Counted from the stretch's first letter, positions 29,104-40,311 are shown. The stretch: DNA of 64,000 bases from Arachnia propionica (GCF_003859805.1 NZ_RQZG01000017.1:18530-82529); one strand, 5' to 3'. The notes: generated by a model not told the origin, from the letters alone. Numbers and translations are program-made.

Positions 29104-30348
29104 TCACTTGGTGATCTGTTCCTCGATGTTGCCGATCATCTGCTGCCACCCGGCGACGGGCTCGGCGGAGCCATCGATGATGGCGAGCTCGCCGCCGCCC
29201 CACTGCGGCCAGATGCCTTCCAACTCGGGGAAGGAGGGCAGCGGGTGTCCCTTGGTGGCGGCCTCGCCGAAGCCCTTGAGGACCGGGTCGTCGATGTTGT
29301 TGGCGACGGAGGCGACGGCGGGCACGCGACCGCCTGCCTCGTAGAGCATCTTCTGGGCGTCCTCACCGGCGAGGTAGGTCAGGAACTGGTTGGCCAGCAG
29401 GGCATTGTTGCTCTTGGCGGACAGGTAGACGCCCTGGACACCGACGAACGGGGCTGCATCCTGGCCACCGGCCGAGGGGATCGGCAGCACGGTGATGTCC
29501 ATGCCACCCTTGGCGAACTCGCTACCCCACCACGGGCCGGTCACGATGTAGGCGGACCGGCCGTCGAGGAAGGCCTGCTTGGCCTGGTCGCCACCGACGG
29601 AGGCGGAGAGCACCTTGGCGTCGGCCAGCTTCTTGACGTAAGACGCGAAGGCCTCACCCTCGGCACCCTTCATACCCAGCTCGAGAAGGTAGTCGCCCTT
29701 GTCATCGGTCTTGAACAGCGGGGCGCCGAAGGAGGTCTGGATCGGGTACAGGTGGTAGGCATCTCCCTTGTCCCCCTGCTGGATCAGGACCGGGAAGTCG
29801 GGGGTGAGCTCGGTGCCCTGGGTGACCAGCTCGTCGAAGGTGGCGGGGGTCTCCTGGGCCAGCTTGTTGTTGCGCACCAGGGCGATGTTCTCCACCGCGT
29901 AGGGCACACCCATCAGCTGGCCACCGTGCGTGAAGGCCTTGGCGGCAGGCTCAGAGAAGGCACCGGCCTTGTCGCCCAGCTCGACCGGGGCGATGATGCC
30001 GTTGCTGGCAAGAGTACCGATCCAGTCGTTCGCACCGACGATGAGGTCAGGACCCTGGCCGGAGGGGGCCTGGGCGATGAAGTCGGTCTTGATGTCCTGG
30101 GAGGGCTTCTGGACGATGTCCAGGCTCACCCCACTCTCGGCCTTGTAGGCCTCGCCGACCTCCTTGAAGGCCTCGATGCGGGTCTCGTCGACCCAGACGG
30201 TGAGCGTGCCGGCATCGGCGGGCGCGCTGTTCTCCATGGCCGCCGAGCTGGCGGGGCCGGACGAGGTGGTGGATGGGGTGCCCGAGCCGCAGGCGGCCAG
30301 GGCCAGGCTGAGACCTGCACCCACCAGGGCGAGGAGGCTCCTACGCAT
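29104..30348 (-). CDS. malE: maltose/maltodextrin-binding lipoprotein
   Basis: The receptor of the CUT1 importer, 414 aa. The N-terminus MRRSLLALVGAGLSLALAAC has a lipobox (LAAC, Cys 20), followed by a Ser/Thr/Ala-rich linker. The mature part is like MalE: TLTVWVDETRIEAFKEVGEAYK, GPDLIVGANDWIG, NGIIAPVEL, MGVPYAVENIAL, and AYIVTGPWWGSEF. It is first in malE-malF-malG and divergent from the LacI regulator. Operator-like repeats fill the 145-nt gap between them. Confidence 0.92.
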   Translation of the reverse strand: MRRSLLALVGAGLSLALAACGSGTPSTTSSGPASSAAMENSAPADAGTLTVWVDETRIEAFKEVGEAYKAESGVSLDIVQKPSQDIKTDFIAQAPSGQGPDLIVGANDWIGTLASNGIIAPVELGDKAGAFSEPAAKAFTHGGQLMGVPYAVENIALVRNNKLAQETPATFDELVTQGTELTPDFPVLIQQGDKGDAYHLYPIQTSFGAPLFKTDDKGDYLLELGMKGAEGEAFASYVKKLADAKVLSASVGGDQAKQAFLDGRSAYIVTGPWWGSEFAKGGMDITVLPIPSAGGQDAAPFVGVQGVYLSAKSNNALLANQFLTYLAGEDAQKMLYEAGGRVPAVASVANNIDDPVLKGFGEAATKGHPLPSFPELEGIWPQWGGGELAIIDGSAEPVAGWQQMIGNIEEQITK

Positions 30349-30390
30349 ATCTACTCCTGTTCGGATCGGCGACGACGCCGACGTCTTCGG

Positions 30391-30447
30391 TTGCGAAAAA
30401 ATTGTATCAACCCTTGCAGCAACTTGCAGAAAAAATTTTGCAACTCT
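30391..30447. promoter_or_regulatory. candidate LacI-type operators in the malE-regulator gap
   Basis: Two direct CTTGCAG heptads (30414-30420, 30424-30430) are exactly 10 bp apart and are followed by TTTTGCAAC in inverse orientation (30437-30445); GTTGCGAAAAAATTG lies at 30391-30405. CTTGCAG heptads are the recognised targets of MalR/AglR-type LacI regulators in streptomycetes, from my knowledge. The AT-rich spacer between them probably holds the divergent promoters. Confidence 0.7.
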
Positions 30448-30493
30448 TTGATAACATCACTTTCTCAGGAACACCGGACCAACGGAGGTGGCG

Positions 30494-31477
30494 ATGAGCG
30501 GACGACCACGGATGTCGGACCTGGCCAGCCACGCCGGCGTGTCCGTCGCGACGGTCTCCAGGGTGCTCAGCGGGAAGTCGGGCATCAGCGCCGACACCCG
30601 CGAGGCGGTGCTCAGGGCGGTCGCCGAGCTGGACTACGTGCCCACCCGCACCCCGCAGCGTTCCGGACTGATCGGGATCTTCGTCCCGGACCTGACCAAT
30701 CCGGCCTTCGCGCTCTTCGCCGAGCAGCTCGGCGCCCTGCTGCTCCAGCACGGCCGACGATGCGTCGTCGCCCATGCCGGTTCGGCCGGCACCAGTGAGG
30801 CGACCGCCCTCGACACACTCCGTGACCTGGAGGTCGACGGCGTGCTCTCGGTCTCCGGTGCGGCCGACACCGAGGCCAGCACCGAGCCCCATGAACGGTT
30901 CCTCGCCACCGGGGCACCGATGGTGGTCATCAACGGTCACGCCCCCATCCGGTGCACCCGGTTCATCAACTGCTCCGACGAGGAGGCCATCAGGTCCCAG
31001 GTGGCCCATCTGCAGACCCTGGGACACGAACGCATCGGCCTGGCCATCGGCCCGAGGCGCTTCGTGCCGTCGCAGCGCAAGATCGCAGCATTCCTGGCTC
31101 TCGGCTTCCCCGAGGACTCGGTGGCTCGCACCATCTTCACCGCCGAGGGTGGACAGCTGGCGGCCCGTCGACTCATCGACAGTGGTCACACCGCCATCGT
31201 GTGCGGCTCCGACATCATGGCGCTCGGTGTGATCCGCGAGGCCCGCTCCCAGGGGCTCACCGTGCCCGGCGATCTCTCGGTCATCGGCTTCGACGACTCC
31301 TCGCTGATGGCCTTCACCGACCCTGCACTGACCACGGTGCGACAACCCGTCCAGGCGATGTGCGACGCTGCGGTCTCGGGACTGCTGCGGGCCATCGACG
31401 GTGAACCCCTCGACGGGACTGAGCTACTGTTCCACCCCGACCTCATCATCCGACAATCGACAGGACCCCAGGCATGA
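30494..31477 (+). CDS. LacI family transcriptional regulator of the maltodextrin locus
   Basis: A 327-aa repressor. The N-terminal HTH (MSDLASHAGVSVATVSRVLS, about residues 6-25) and hinge helix precede a periplasmic-binding-like sensor domain (LIGIFVPDLTNPAFALFAEQ; VIGFDDSSLMAF; TTVRQPVQAM). ATG 30494 is preferred to GTG 30488 because GGAGG is 5 nt upstream. It is divergent from malE and overlaps the alpha-glucosidase start by 4 nt. Probably it represses both sides and is relieved by a maltose-type sugar. Confidence 0.9.
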   Translation: MSGRPRMSDLASHAGVSVATVSRVLSGKSGISADTREAVLRAVAELDYVPTRTPQRSGLIGIFVPDLTNPAFALFAEQLGALLLQHGRRCVVAHAGSAGTSEATALDTLRDLEVDGVLSVSGAADTEASTEPHERFLATGAPMVVINGHAPIRCTRFINCSDEEAIRSQVAHLQTLGHERIGLAIGPRRFVPSQRKIAAFLALGFPEDSVARTIFTAEGGQLAARRLIDSGHTAIVCGSDIMALGVIREARSQGLTVPGDLSVIGFDDSSLMAFTDPALTTVRQPVQAMCDAAVSGLLRAIDGEPLDGTELLFHPDLIIRQSTGPQA

Positions 31478-33093
31478 CCCAGACCCAGTGGTGGCGCGAC
31501 GCCGTCATCTACCAGATCTACCCCCGCTCCTTCGCCGACAGCAACGGCGACGGCTACGGCGACCTGCCCGGGGCGATCTCGAAACTGCCGTACCTCAAGG
31601 AGTTGGGGGTGGATGCGGTGTGGCTGAGCCCGTTCTACCTCTCCCCCATGGCGGATGCCGGCTACGACGTCGCCGACTACCGCGAGGTGGATCCGCTGTT
31701 CGGTCAGACCGCCGATGCCAAGCGGCTCATCGACGAGGCCCACGCGCTGGGCATCCGCGTGCTCATCGACCTGGTGCCGAACCACACATCGGATGCCCAC
31801 GAGTGGTTCCAGGCCGCCGTCGCCGCCGAGCCGGGCGCACCGGAGCGGGGACGCTACCTGATCCGCGACGGCAAGGGGGAGGATGGCGAACTGCCGCCCA
31901 ACAACTGGAAATCGTTGTTCGGCGGTCCTGGATGGTCCAGGCTGCAGCGGCCCGACGGCACCTGGGAGCAGTGGTACCTGCACATGTTCGACGTGCACCA
32001 GCCGGATCTCGACTGGGACTCCGAGCTGGTGCGCGAGGGATTCGACGACATCCTGCGGCACTGGCTGGACCTCGGCGTCGACGGCTTCCGCGTCGACGTG
32101 GCCCACTCGTTGGTCAAGGAGGCGGGACTGCCGGACGAGGTGGAACAGTCCCAGTTCATGGAGGGCGACATGGGCCCGATGTGGGACCAGGAGGGCGTCC
32201 ACGACATCTACCGGCGCTGGCGGAAGGTGCTCGACAGCTACGACGGGGACCGTGCGATGGTCGCGGAGGCGTGGGTGCCGAAGCCGGAGCGACTGGCCCG
32301 CTACGTGCGTCCCGACGAGATGCACCAGGCCTTCAACTTTGACTTCCTGTCCTCGGCGTGGGATGCCTCCAGCTACCGGAGGGTGATCACCACGACGATG
32401 GCCGCGAACGAGGCCGTCGGGGCACCCACCACGTGGGTGATGAGCAATCACGACGTGGTGCGGCACGCCTCCCGGCTGGGTCGGGCCGAGACCTCGAACA
32501 CCGAGGGCATCTCGGAGCGCGACCCGCAGCCTGACAACGAACTGGGGCTCAGGCGCGCCAAGGCGGCGACGTTGATGATGCTGGCGCTGCCCGGCTCGGC
32601 CTACCTGTACCAGGGTGAGGAGCTGGGGTTGCCGGAGCACACCACGGTTCCCGACGGGGTGCGTCAGGACCCGATCTGGGAGGGCACGAAGCACCAGAAG
32701 GTGGGTCGTGACGGCTGCCGCATCCCGATGCCGTGGGTGGCCGACGCCCCGGGGCTGGGCTTCGGGCCGTCGGAGCGCACCTGGCTGCCACAGCCGGAGA
32801 GCTACCGCGCCCTGGCCGCCGACCAGCAGGTCGGGGTGCCGGGGTCGACCTGGACGATGTACCGCGACGCGCTGCGGCTGCGTCGTCAGTACGGGCTGGG
32901 GCTGGGTCGGCTCACCTGGGAGGACGCGCCGGAGCACGTCGTCTGCTTCGACAACGGTGAGATCCGCGTGATGGTCAACATCGGCGGTGACCCGGTGCCG
33001 CTCCCGGAGGGTGAGGTGCTGCTGGCCAGTACGGAGCTCGACGGTGAGCTGCCCACCGATGCCGCCGTCTGGGTCCACAAGCCCGTCGACTGA
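31474..33093 (+). CDS. GH13 alpha-glucosidase
   Basis: A 539-aa cytoplasmic alpha-glucosidase (maltase/oligo-glucosidase type) that would hydrolyse imported maltodextrins. GH13 blocks are visible: region I VDLVPNHTSD (about 98-107), region II GVDGFRVDVAH with the nucleophile Asp, region III VAEAWVP with the acid/base Glu, and region IV VMSNHDVVRH with the transition-state Asp. The opening QWWRDAVIYQIYPRSFAD and SNGDGYGDLPG are typical. The ATG overlaps the regulator stop. It ends before a strong terminator. Dextran glucosidase or sucrose hydrolase activity cannot be excluded. Confidence 0.93.
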   Translation: MTQTQWWRDAVIYQIYPRSFADSNGDGYGDLPGAISKLPYLKELGVDAVWLSPFYLSPMADAGYDVADYREVDPLFGQTADAKRLIDEAHALGIRVLIDLVPNHTSDAHEWFQAAVAAEPGAPERGRYLIRDGKGEDGELPPNNWKSLFGGPGWSRLQRPDGTWEQWYLHMFDVHQPDLDWDSELVREGFDDILRHWLDLGVDGFRVDVAHSLVKEAGLPDEVEQSQFMEGDMGPMWDQEGVHDIYRRWRKVLDSYDGDRAMVAEAWVPKPERLARYVRPDEMHQAFNFDFLSSAWDASSYRRVITTTMAANEAVGAPTTWVMSNHDVVRHASRLGRAETSNTEGISERDPQPDNELGLRRAKAATLMMLALPGSAYLYQGEELGLPEHTTVPDGVRQDPIWEGTKHQKVGRDGCRIPMPWVADAPGLGFGPSERTWLPQPESYRALAADQQVGVPGSTWTMYRDALRLRRQYGLGLGRLTWEDAPEHVVCFDNGEIRVMVNIGGDPVPLPEGEVLLASTELDGELPTDAAVWVHKPVD

Positions 33094-33108
33094 GCTCCTC
33101 CTCGTCAG

Positions 33109-33150
33109 AGTGGTCGTGAGGCGTCGGTTTTCCGACGTCTCACGACCACT
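33109..33150 (+). terminator. strong intrinsic terminator after the alpha-glucosidase gene
   Basis: A 19-bp stem (one G-U wobble) with a TTTT loop, arms 33109-33127 and 33132-33150. It closes the regulator/alpha-glucosidase transcript. Confidence 0.85.
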
Positions 33151-33168
33151 CACCTCACTCAGAGACAC

Positions 33169-33203
33169 TGCGAACCTACGAAAATCTCGTTGCGAACCTA
33201 CGA
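33169..33203 (+). repeat. two 22-bp-spaced direct repeats before the truncated DUF4143 gene
   Basis: TGCGAACCTACGA occurs at 33169-33181 and 33191-33203, one repeat per 22 bp, immediately upstream of the truncated DUF4143 ATPase gene. The arrangement parallels the three 23-bp repeats before the intact paralogue at 57307, though the sequences differ. Confidence 0.75.
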
Positions 33204-33219
33204 GCTCAGTCATCCTGCA

Positions 33220-33852
33220 GTGGTGACGGAGCTGGTTGAACGCCACCTCTTGGGGGTGGGACTCGAATACTTGGACACCTTTCCCGTCGTGGTCATCGAG
33301 GGGGCCAGACAGGTGGGCAGGAGCACCCTTGCCCAGCAGTTGCTGCAAGTACGCCCCGGCATCCAGGTGACCCTCGACGTTCCCGCGCAGCTGGCCGCTG
33401 CCCTGGAAGACCCAGAGGCCTTCCTCCGCCAAGGCGGTGAGGGCACCTTGGCCATCGATGAGGCCCAGCTGGCTCCCGGGCAGCTCGAGCCGATCACCGC
33501 CGATGTCCTGGGAGGCCACTTCAAGGCCTTTCTCGCCACCGAGCTGCTGAAACAGCAGTCCTGGAGCACAGAGCAGTTCCAGCTGTTCCACTACCGGGAT
33601 CGCACCGGGATCGAGGTCGACCTCGTCGCCGAGCTCGCCGACGGGTCCGCGGTCGGCATCGAGGTCAAGACATCCAGCTCCCACCGACCGGAGCACTTCA
33701 AGGGACTGCGCTTCCTGCGCGACAGACTGGGGAGTCGATTCCGCTGCGGCGTGGTGCTCGGCATGTTCCAACAGGGATTCCAGATCTCCGACCGCCTGAT
33801 CGGACTCCCGGCCTCGGCCCTGTGGGAGCTGCCTGCTCCCGATCAGCGGTAG
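33220..33852 (+). pseudogene. AAA/DUF4143 ATPase with large internal in-frame deletion
   Basis: The N-terminal part is an AAA ATPase (Walker A-like GARQVGRST, Walker B LAIDEAQ). It then jumps within a few residues (about 33480-33520) to the C-terminal DUF4143 nuclease-like domain (FLATELLKQ, HYRDRTGIEVDLVAELADG, GIEVKTSSS). Complete members are ~400-420 aa, as at 57307; here only ~210 remain, so roughly 190 residues of the lid/winged-helix region are gone while the frame is kept. The start is GTG 33220 or 33223, not the TTG inside the upstream repeat. It overlaps the convergent hspR by 10 nt. Probably non-functional. Confidence 0.8.
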
Positions 33853-34256
33853 GGCAGGGCCAGCAGCGTGCTCCGTCTGGCACGGCCACGCTGCACCGCG
33901 CCGCTGGAGTCGGCGGTGAACAGCCGGGTGTCGCCCTGCGCCTGGAGGCGACGCACCGCCTCACCCAGCCGCTCGATCTGGGCGTTCAGCCCCTCGATCT
34001 CGGCTTCCAGGTCAAGGATGCGGCGGATGCCCTCCAGGTTGATCCCCTCGTTCTGGCTGAGGTGCTGGATGTGGCGGAGCTTCGCGATGTCCCGCAGTGA
34101 GTAACGACGACCCCGACCGCGGGTGCGCTGCGGCACGACCAGCCCCAGCCGGTCGTAGCCGCGCAGCGTCTGCGGGTGCATGTCCGCGAGATGTGCCGCC
34201 ACGGACACCGGGAACACCGGTGCCGTGGGGTCGAAGTTCTGGGGAAGATTCGACAT
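33843..34256 (-). CDS. hspR: heat-shock repressor HspR (MerR family)
   Basis: The repressor of the dnaK operon, acting with DnaK as co-repressor in actinobacteria. The 137-aa product has a MerR HTH at about residues 17-60 (YDRLGLVVPQRTRGRGRRYS; DIAKLRHIQHL), followed by NEGINLEGIRRIL and a coiled-coil (EAEIEGLNAQIERLGEAVRRL). It is the last gene of dnaK-grpE-dnaJ-hspR, 1 nt after dnaJ. Its HAIR operators are seen upstream of dnaK. Confidence 0.95.
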   Translation of the reverse strand: MSNLPQNFDPTAPVFPVSVAAHLADMHPQTLRGYDRLGLVVPQRTRGRGRRYSLRDIAKLRHIQHLSQNEGINLEGIRRILDLEAEIEGLNAQIERLGEAVRRLQAQGDTRLFTADSSGAVQRGRARRSTLLALPYR

Positions 34257-34257
34257 C

Positions 34258-35394
34258 TCAGGCTCCGAACAGGGCGGCGCGCGGGTCCTCCTGACCGGAC
34301 TTCTCCGCGTACTCCTTGAGGGCTTCCTTCGCCGCGTCGCTCAGCTGCTCCGGTACCTGCACCTGCACCGTCACCAGCAGATCACCCATCGTGCCGTCCT
34401 TGCGGCGCACCCCCTTGCCGCGCACCCTGAGCGTGCGGCCGTTCGGGGTGTTGGCGGGGATCTTCAGCTTGACGCTGGGACCCGCCAGGGTGGGGATCTT
34501 GATCTCCGCGCCCAGCGAGGCCTCGGCGAAGGTGACCGGGACGTTCAACGTGAGGTTGGTGCCCTGCTGTCCGAACAGCTTGTGGGGAGCCACGTGGACG
34601 TCCACGTACAGGTCCCCGGCGGCCCCGCCGTTCTGGCCGGGTGCGCCCTTGCCCTTGATGCGGATCCGCTGCCCGTCGGTGACCCCGGCGGGGATGCGGA
34701 CGTTGACCGTCTTGCTCGACTTCCCGCGCCCCGACCCGTCGCAGACCGGGCACGGGTCCTCGACGATGAGCCCTCGGCCCCGGCAGTCCGGGCAGGGCTC
34801 GCTCATCGCGAACACCCCACCGGCAGCCGAGGAGGTCATGCCGGTGCCCTCACAGGTGACGCACACCTTCGGCAGGGTTCCGGCCTTGGCCCCCGTCCCC
34901 CGGCACGCGGTGCAGGCCTGGTCGGAGACGGTGCGCATCGCGACGGTGGTGCCCTCGACGGCCTGCTCGAAGGTCAGGTTGACCCCACCCTCGATGTCGG
35001 AACCGCGTCGCGGGCCACGCGTGGAGGAGCGACGCTGACCGCCGCTGAACAGGTTCCCGAACAGGTCACCCAGTCCGCCCTGGTCGCCACCCGCGTTGCG
35101 GAACAGGTCCTCGAAACCGCCACCGGACTGCCCGGGACGCCCGAACCTGGCACCGGCCCCGAAGAGGCTGCGCGCCTCGTCGTACTCCTTGCGCTTGTCG
35201 GGATCCGACAGCACGCTGTTGGCCTCCGAGGCCTCCTTGAACCTGGCCTCGGCCTTCTTGTCGCCCGGGTTCTGGTCGGGATGGTTGTCCCGCGCGATCT
35301 TGCGGAAGGCCTTCTTGATCTCGTCGGCGGTGGCCTTCTTGTCCACGCCGAGAACCTTGTAGTAGTCCTTCTCGATCCAGTCCTTGGTGCTCAC
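34258..35394 (-). CDS. dnaJ: chaperone protein DnaJ
   Basis: The J-protein co-chaperone of DnaK. The 378-aa product has the J domain with HPD at residues 38-40, a Gly/Phe-rich region (GRPGQSGGGFEDLF), a four-repeat zinc region (CTACRGTG, CVTCEGTG, CPDCRGRG, CPVCDGSG) and the C-terminal substrate domains. The length and N-terminus (KDWIEKDYYKVLGV) are typical of actinobacterial DnaJ1. It is third in the operon, separated from grpE by a 72-nt gap holding a hairpin. Confidence 0.96.
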   Translation of the reverse strand: MSTKDWIEKDYYKVLGVDKKATADEIKKAFRKIARDNHPDQNPGDKKAEARFKEASEANSVLSDPDKRKEYDEARSLFGAGARFGRPGQSGGGFEDLFRNAGGDQGGLGDLFGNLFSGGQRRSSTRGPRRGSDIEGGVNLTFEQAVEGTTVAMRTVSDQACTACRGTGAKAGTLPKVCVTCEGTGMTSSAAGGVFAMSEPCPDCRGRGLIVEDPCPVCDGSGRGKSSKTVNVRIPAGVTDGQRIRIKGKGAPGQNGGAAGDLYVDVHVAPHKLFGQQGTNLTLNVPVTFAEASLGAEIKIPTLAGPSVKLKIPANTPNGRTLRVRGKGVRRKDGTMGDLLVTVQVQVPEQLSDAAKEALKEYAEKSGQEDPRAALFGA

Positions 35395-35420
35395 TCATGC
35401 CCTTTCTTCGTGTCTTCATC

Positions 35421-35455
35421 CGAGGGGCCGACGTCTCGCGGTTGTCGGCCCCTCG
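35421..35455 (-). terminator. intercistronic hairpin between grpE and dnaJ
   Basis: CGAGGGGCCGAC and GTCGGCCCCTCG form a perfect 12-bp stem with an 11-nt loop. It may attenuate dnaJ-hspR relative to dnaK-grpE. Confidence 0.65.
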
Positions 35456-35466
35456 AATGCGACAAC

Positions 35467-37953
<2,487 letters not shown>

Positions 37954-37959
37954 GGCGAA

Positions 37960-37980
37960 GTTGAGTCCTCAGGGCTCAAC
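37960..37980. promoter_or_regulatory. HAIR operator 2 (HspR site)
   Basis: GTTGAGT-N7-GCTCAAC is a second, slightly weaker HAIR-like element, upstream of the -35 box. The two sites are centred 54 bp apart. Confidence 0.78.
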
Positions 37981-38118
37981 CCGGGTCGGATCAGGGTCAT
38001 TCCCTGTTTTGCCATTGCGGCCGAGAGGAAGCACACTCTCCTCCTGAGCACTCCTTACCCGCCCCATGGCACCTCCCCGTACGGCGCAGTCCCCCCGCAC
38101 GGCACACCTGGCCCCACC

Positions 38119-38358
38119 ATGCCCTACGGCTTCGATCCGACAGGCCGCCCATACTCGGACAAGACCAGGCTGGTGGCCGGCCTGCTCCAGCTGTTCGCCG
38201 GCGGGTTCGGGGCTGGTCGCTTCTACACCGGTCACACCGGAATCGCGATTGCACAGCTGCTCACCTGCGGCGGGTTGGGCATCTGGGCCCTCATCGACGC
38301 GATCCTGATGTTCTCGGGCAGTGTGGACGACGTGAATGGTCGGCCGCTTCGCCCCTGA
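38119..38358 (+). CDS. TM2 domain-containing membrane protein
   Basis: A small membrane protein with the TM2 domain: KTRLVAGLLQLFAGGFGAGRFYTGH, then a second helix AIAQLLTCGGLGIWALIDAIL. The ATG at 38119 is the first good start (79 aa). The frame continues upstream with a Pro/Gly/Tyr-rich stretch (STPYPPHGTSPYG) typical of this family, so initiation at CTG 38044 is possible. The next gene overlaps its end by 23 nt. The function is unknown. Confidence 0.75.
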   Translation: MPYGFDPTGRPYSDKTRLVAGLLQLFAGGFGAGRFYTGHTGIAIAQLLTCGGLGIWALIDAILMFSGSVDDVNGRPLRP

Positions 38359-38839
38359 ACGACGACGCATCCTCTGGCTGCTGGGTGGCCTCGGTGCCTG
38401 CGTCCTGACCGGGATCGGCTACCTGCTGGTGGCCGATCCCCACGACCGGCGGGCACCCATGCCGACCTGCCCCACGAAACTGGTCACCGATCTCGACTGC
38501 CCTGCCTGCGGCGGGCTGCGAATGGTCCATGCGGCCCTCCACGGGAACTGGGGTCGGGCACTGCACGACAACGCCTATCTGGTCGTCGCCCTGCCCTGCG
38601 CCATGGCGGCGCTCCTGGTGTGGACACGTCATCGCTGGCAGGACCCCACGTGGCGCACCCCACGATGGATCGGTCGGGCCTTCCTCGCCACCGCGGCGCC
38701 CTGGGCCGTGCTCCGCAACCTACCGGGATGGCCATGGCGCCCGACCCGACCGACCCCAGAACCCGCTCCCCTGGGGACGGGTCACCGGTCTGCTCGCCGG
38801 GGTGCGGCACCCGCCCGACACCTCACGCGAGCGCCCTGA
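38336..38839 (+). CDS. DUF2752 domain-containing membrane protein
   Basis: A 167-aa membrane protein with CPTKLVTDLDCPACGGLRM, the cysteine motif of DUF2752, followed by helices (DNAYLVVALPCAMAALLVW; IGRAFLATAAPWAVL). DUF2752 proteins often accompany TM2 proteins, as here, where the start overlaps the TM2 gene by 23 nt. The basic, Pro-rich tail after about residue 130 may not be conserved. The role is unknown. Confidence 0.8.
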   Translation: MVGRFAPERRRILWLLGGLGACVLTGIGYLLVADPHDRRAPMPTCPTKLVTDLDCPACGGLRMVHAALHGNWGRALHDNAYLVVALPCAMAALLVWTRHRWQDPTWRTPRWIGRAFLATAAPWAVLRNLPGWPWRPTRPTPEPAPLGTGHRSARRGAAPARHLTRAP

Positions 38840-38868
38840 CGCCGGCGCCCACGCTGCGACACCGCTGC

Positions 38869-40311
38869 TCAGTCCTGATTCCGGTCGAGCTTGACCGTCG
38901 TGCCGCCCATCAGGTTGAAACCGCGGATGATGAGGGTGCCGTTGGAACCGTCGCCACGGGCACGCTTCTTGATCTCGACCCCGCCCATGATGTTGACCGA
39001 CTGGTCGATCACCCTGACCCCTTTCGGCACGAACACGTCGTGCCCTCCCCACATCGCGGACAGGGAGATCTCGATGGTGACGCCGGGACCCATGACACCC
39101 GCCGTGTGGATCGCGTTGCCACCCATGAACGCGAAACTCGTCACGGTGGGGGTGTGGGCGTCGAGGTGGATGTCCTTGCCGCTCATGAACGCGATCTCCT
39201 GGGCCGACCGGGCGTCGGCGGCGATGAGCGGGGCCGCTGCGGGCTGCACGGCGGGCATCACGGCACGCGCGGCCGGCAGGTCGGCGGTGAGGGTGGCCAG
39301 TTCGTCGTCGAACTTGGCGTTCAGGCAGACCTCCTGACGCTGCGTGAACTCCTCGTGGTCGAGCTGACCGTCGGCGTAGGCCAGGCTCAGCACCTCCAGG
39401 ACGGCATCCCGCTCAGCGGTCCCGACACGCATCCGAGGCTGCAGACTGTCATTCATGTCCACGAGTCTAGGGCCTGTGGGCTGCAGCACCGGAGGGTGGA
39501 CTCCCGCCACCTGCGGCGAATCCGGCAGGTGGCGTCGCAACCAGTCGTCGCCCAGGTCCTTGACCCTGGCGACGGCGAGCGTGACCTCGGCCCGCAACCG
39601 GTTGCCCCTGACCGTGGCCCTGCCGCACACCGCCACCCCTCGATCGGCACAGGCCTCCAGCAGCGGCATCAGCTGGGCACTGGAGACGGCGGACAACCTC
39701 CCCACGTCCCGTTCGTGGACCCTCACCCCGACGACGGTGCGGGAGCGCGTCGCACCGAGGCGGTACAGCTCGGCCACCACGTCGCACTCGGGCTGCCCGG
39801 CCAGCAGCTCGGCCAGCCATTCCTGGTGCTCCTCCTCCCCGGTGACCTGGATCACGGCCCCCCGGGGCAGCACGAGTCGGGGAGGTGGCGGCAGTGGACC
39901 GGGCGGGAAGATGCCCCCCGGTTGCGGCAGCCCCACCCGGATTCGTGCCCTACCACGCAACCCCCAGAGCCGGGCGGGCACCTCGAGGGCGGCCCCGTGC
40001 TCGAGCAGGTCCACCATCGCGGACCGGAGCCCGAGCACCCGCTCATCGACGACGTTGCCGACCCAGAGGTCATCGATGACGACGGCCGGGAACGGGCCGG
40101 AGCGGGTCGGCACCAGCAACGCAGGCACGTCTCGAAGCGGCACGTCCTCAGTCAGGGAGCCTCCCCGATCGGAGAAGATCTCCCGCACGGCCCTGCGGTG
40201 GCGGTGCACGAAGTCGAGCATGACCTTCTGTGAGGGTGTGCCCCACACCTCGTAGGGCTGCAGCCCGAAGGACAGCGGTGGCTGATGGTGGTCGCCTCGC
40301 GAGTTCACCAC
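38869..40311 (-). CDS. HIRAN-like plus DUF1707 and LiaF-like C-terminal domain protein
   Basis: One open frame of 480 codons. Residues ~155-260 (VIQVTGEEEHQEWLAELL; VVGVRVHERDVGRLS; ATVRGNRLRAEVTLAV) look like a HIRAN-like nucleic-acid-binding region. Residues ~286-340 (MRVGTAERDAVLEVLSLAYADGQLDHEEF) are a DUF1707 SHOCT-like domain. The last ~100 residues are a beta-helical, LiaF-type repeat (MGG..H..G..GPGV; NIMGGVEIKKRA). TAGACT lies exactly 7 nt before the internal ATG at 39456, so a 195-aa DUF1707 protein may also be made from a leaderless internal transcript. Fusion or two gene products both remain possible. Confidence 0.65.
   Translation of the reverse strand: MVNSRGDHHQPPLSFGLQPYEVWGTPSQKVMLDFVHRHRRAVREIFSDRGGSLTEDVPLRDVPALLVPTRSGPFPAVVIDDLWVGNVVDERVLGLRSAMVDLLEHGAALEVPARLWGLRGRARIRVGLPQPGGIFPPGPLPPPPRLVLPRGAVIQVTGEEEHQEWLAELLAGQPECDVVAELYRLGATRSRTVVGVRVHERDVGRLSAVSSAQLMPLLEACADRGVAVCGRATVRGNRLRAEVTLAVARVKDLGDDWLRRHLPDSPQVAGVHPPVLQPTGPRLVDMNDSLQPRMRVGTAERDAVLEVLSLAYADGQLDHEEFTQRQEVCLNAKFDDELATLTADLPAARAVMPAVQPAAAPLIAADARSAQEIAFMSGKDIHLDAHTPTVTSFAFMGGNAIHTAGVMGPGVTIEISLSAMWGGHDVFVPKGVRVIDQSVNIMGGVEIKKRARGDGSNGTLIIRGFNLMGGTTVKLDRNQD

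Noticed and set aside
31186..33771. 861-codon minus-strand open frame
   Set aside because: A shadow of the regulator, alpha-glucosidase and DUF4143 genes.
39455..40255. 266-codon plus-strand frame
   Set aside because: Ser/Arg/Thr-rich shadow of the DUF1707 fusion gene.
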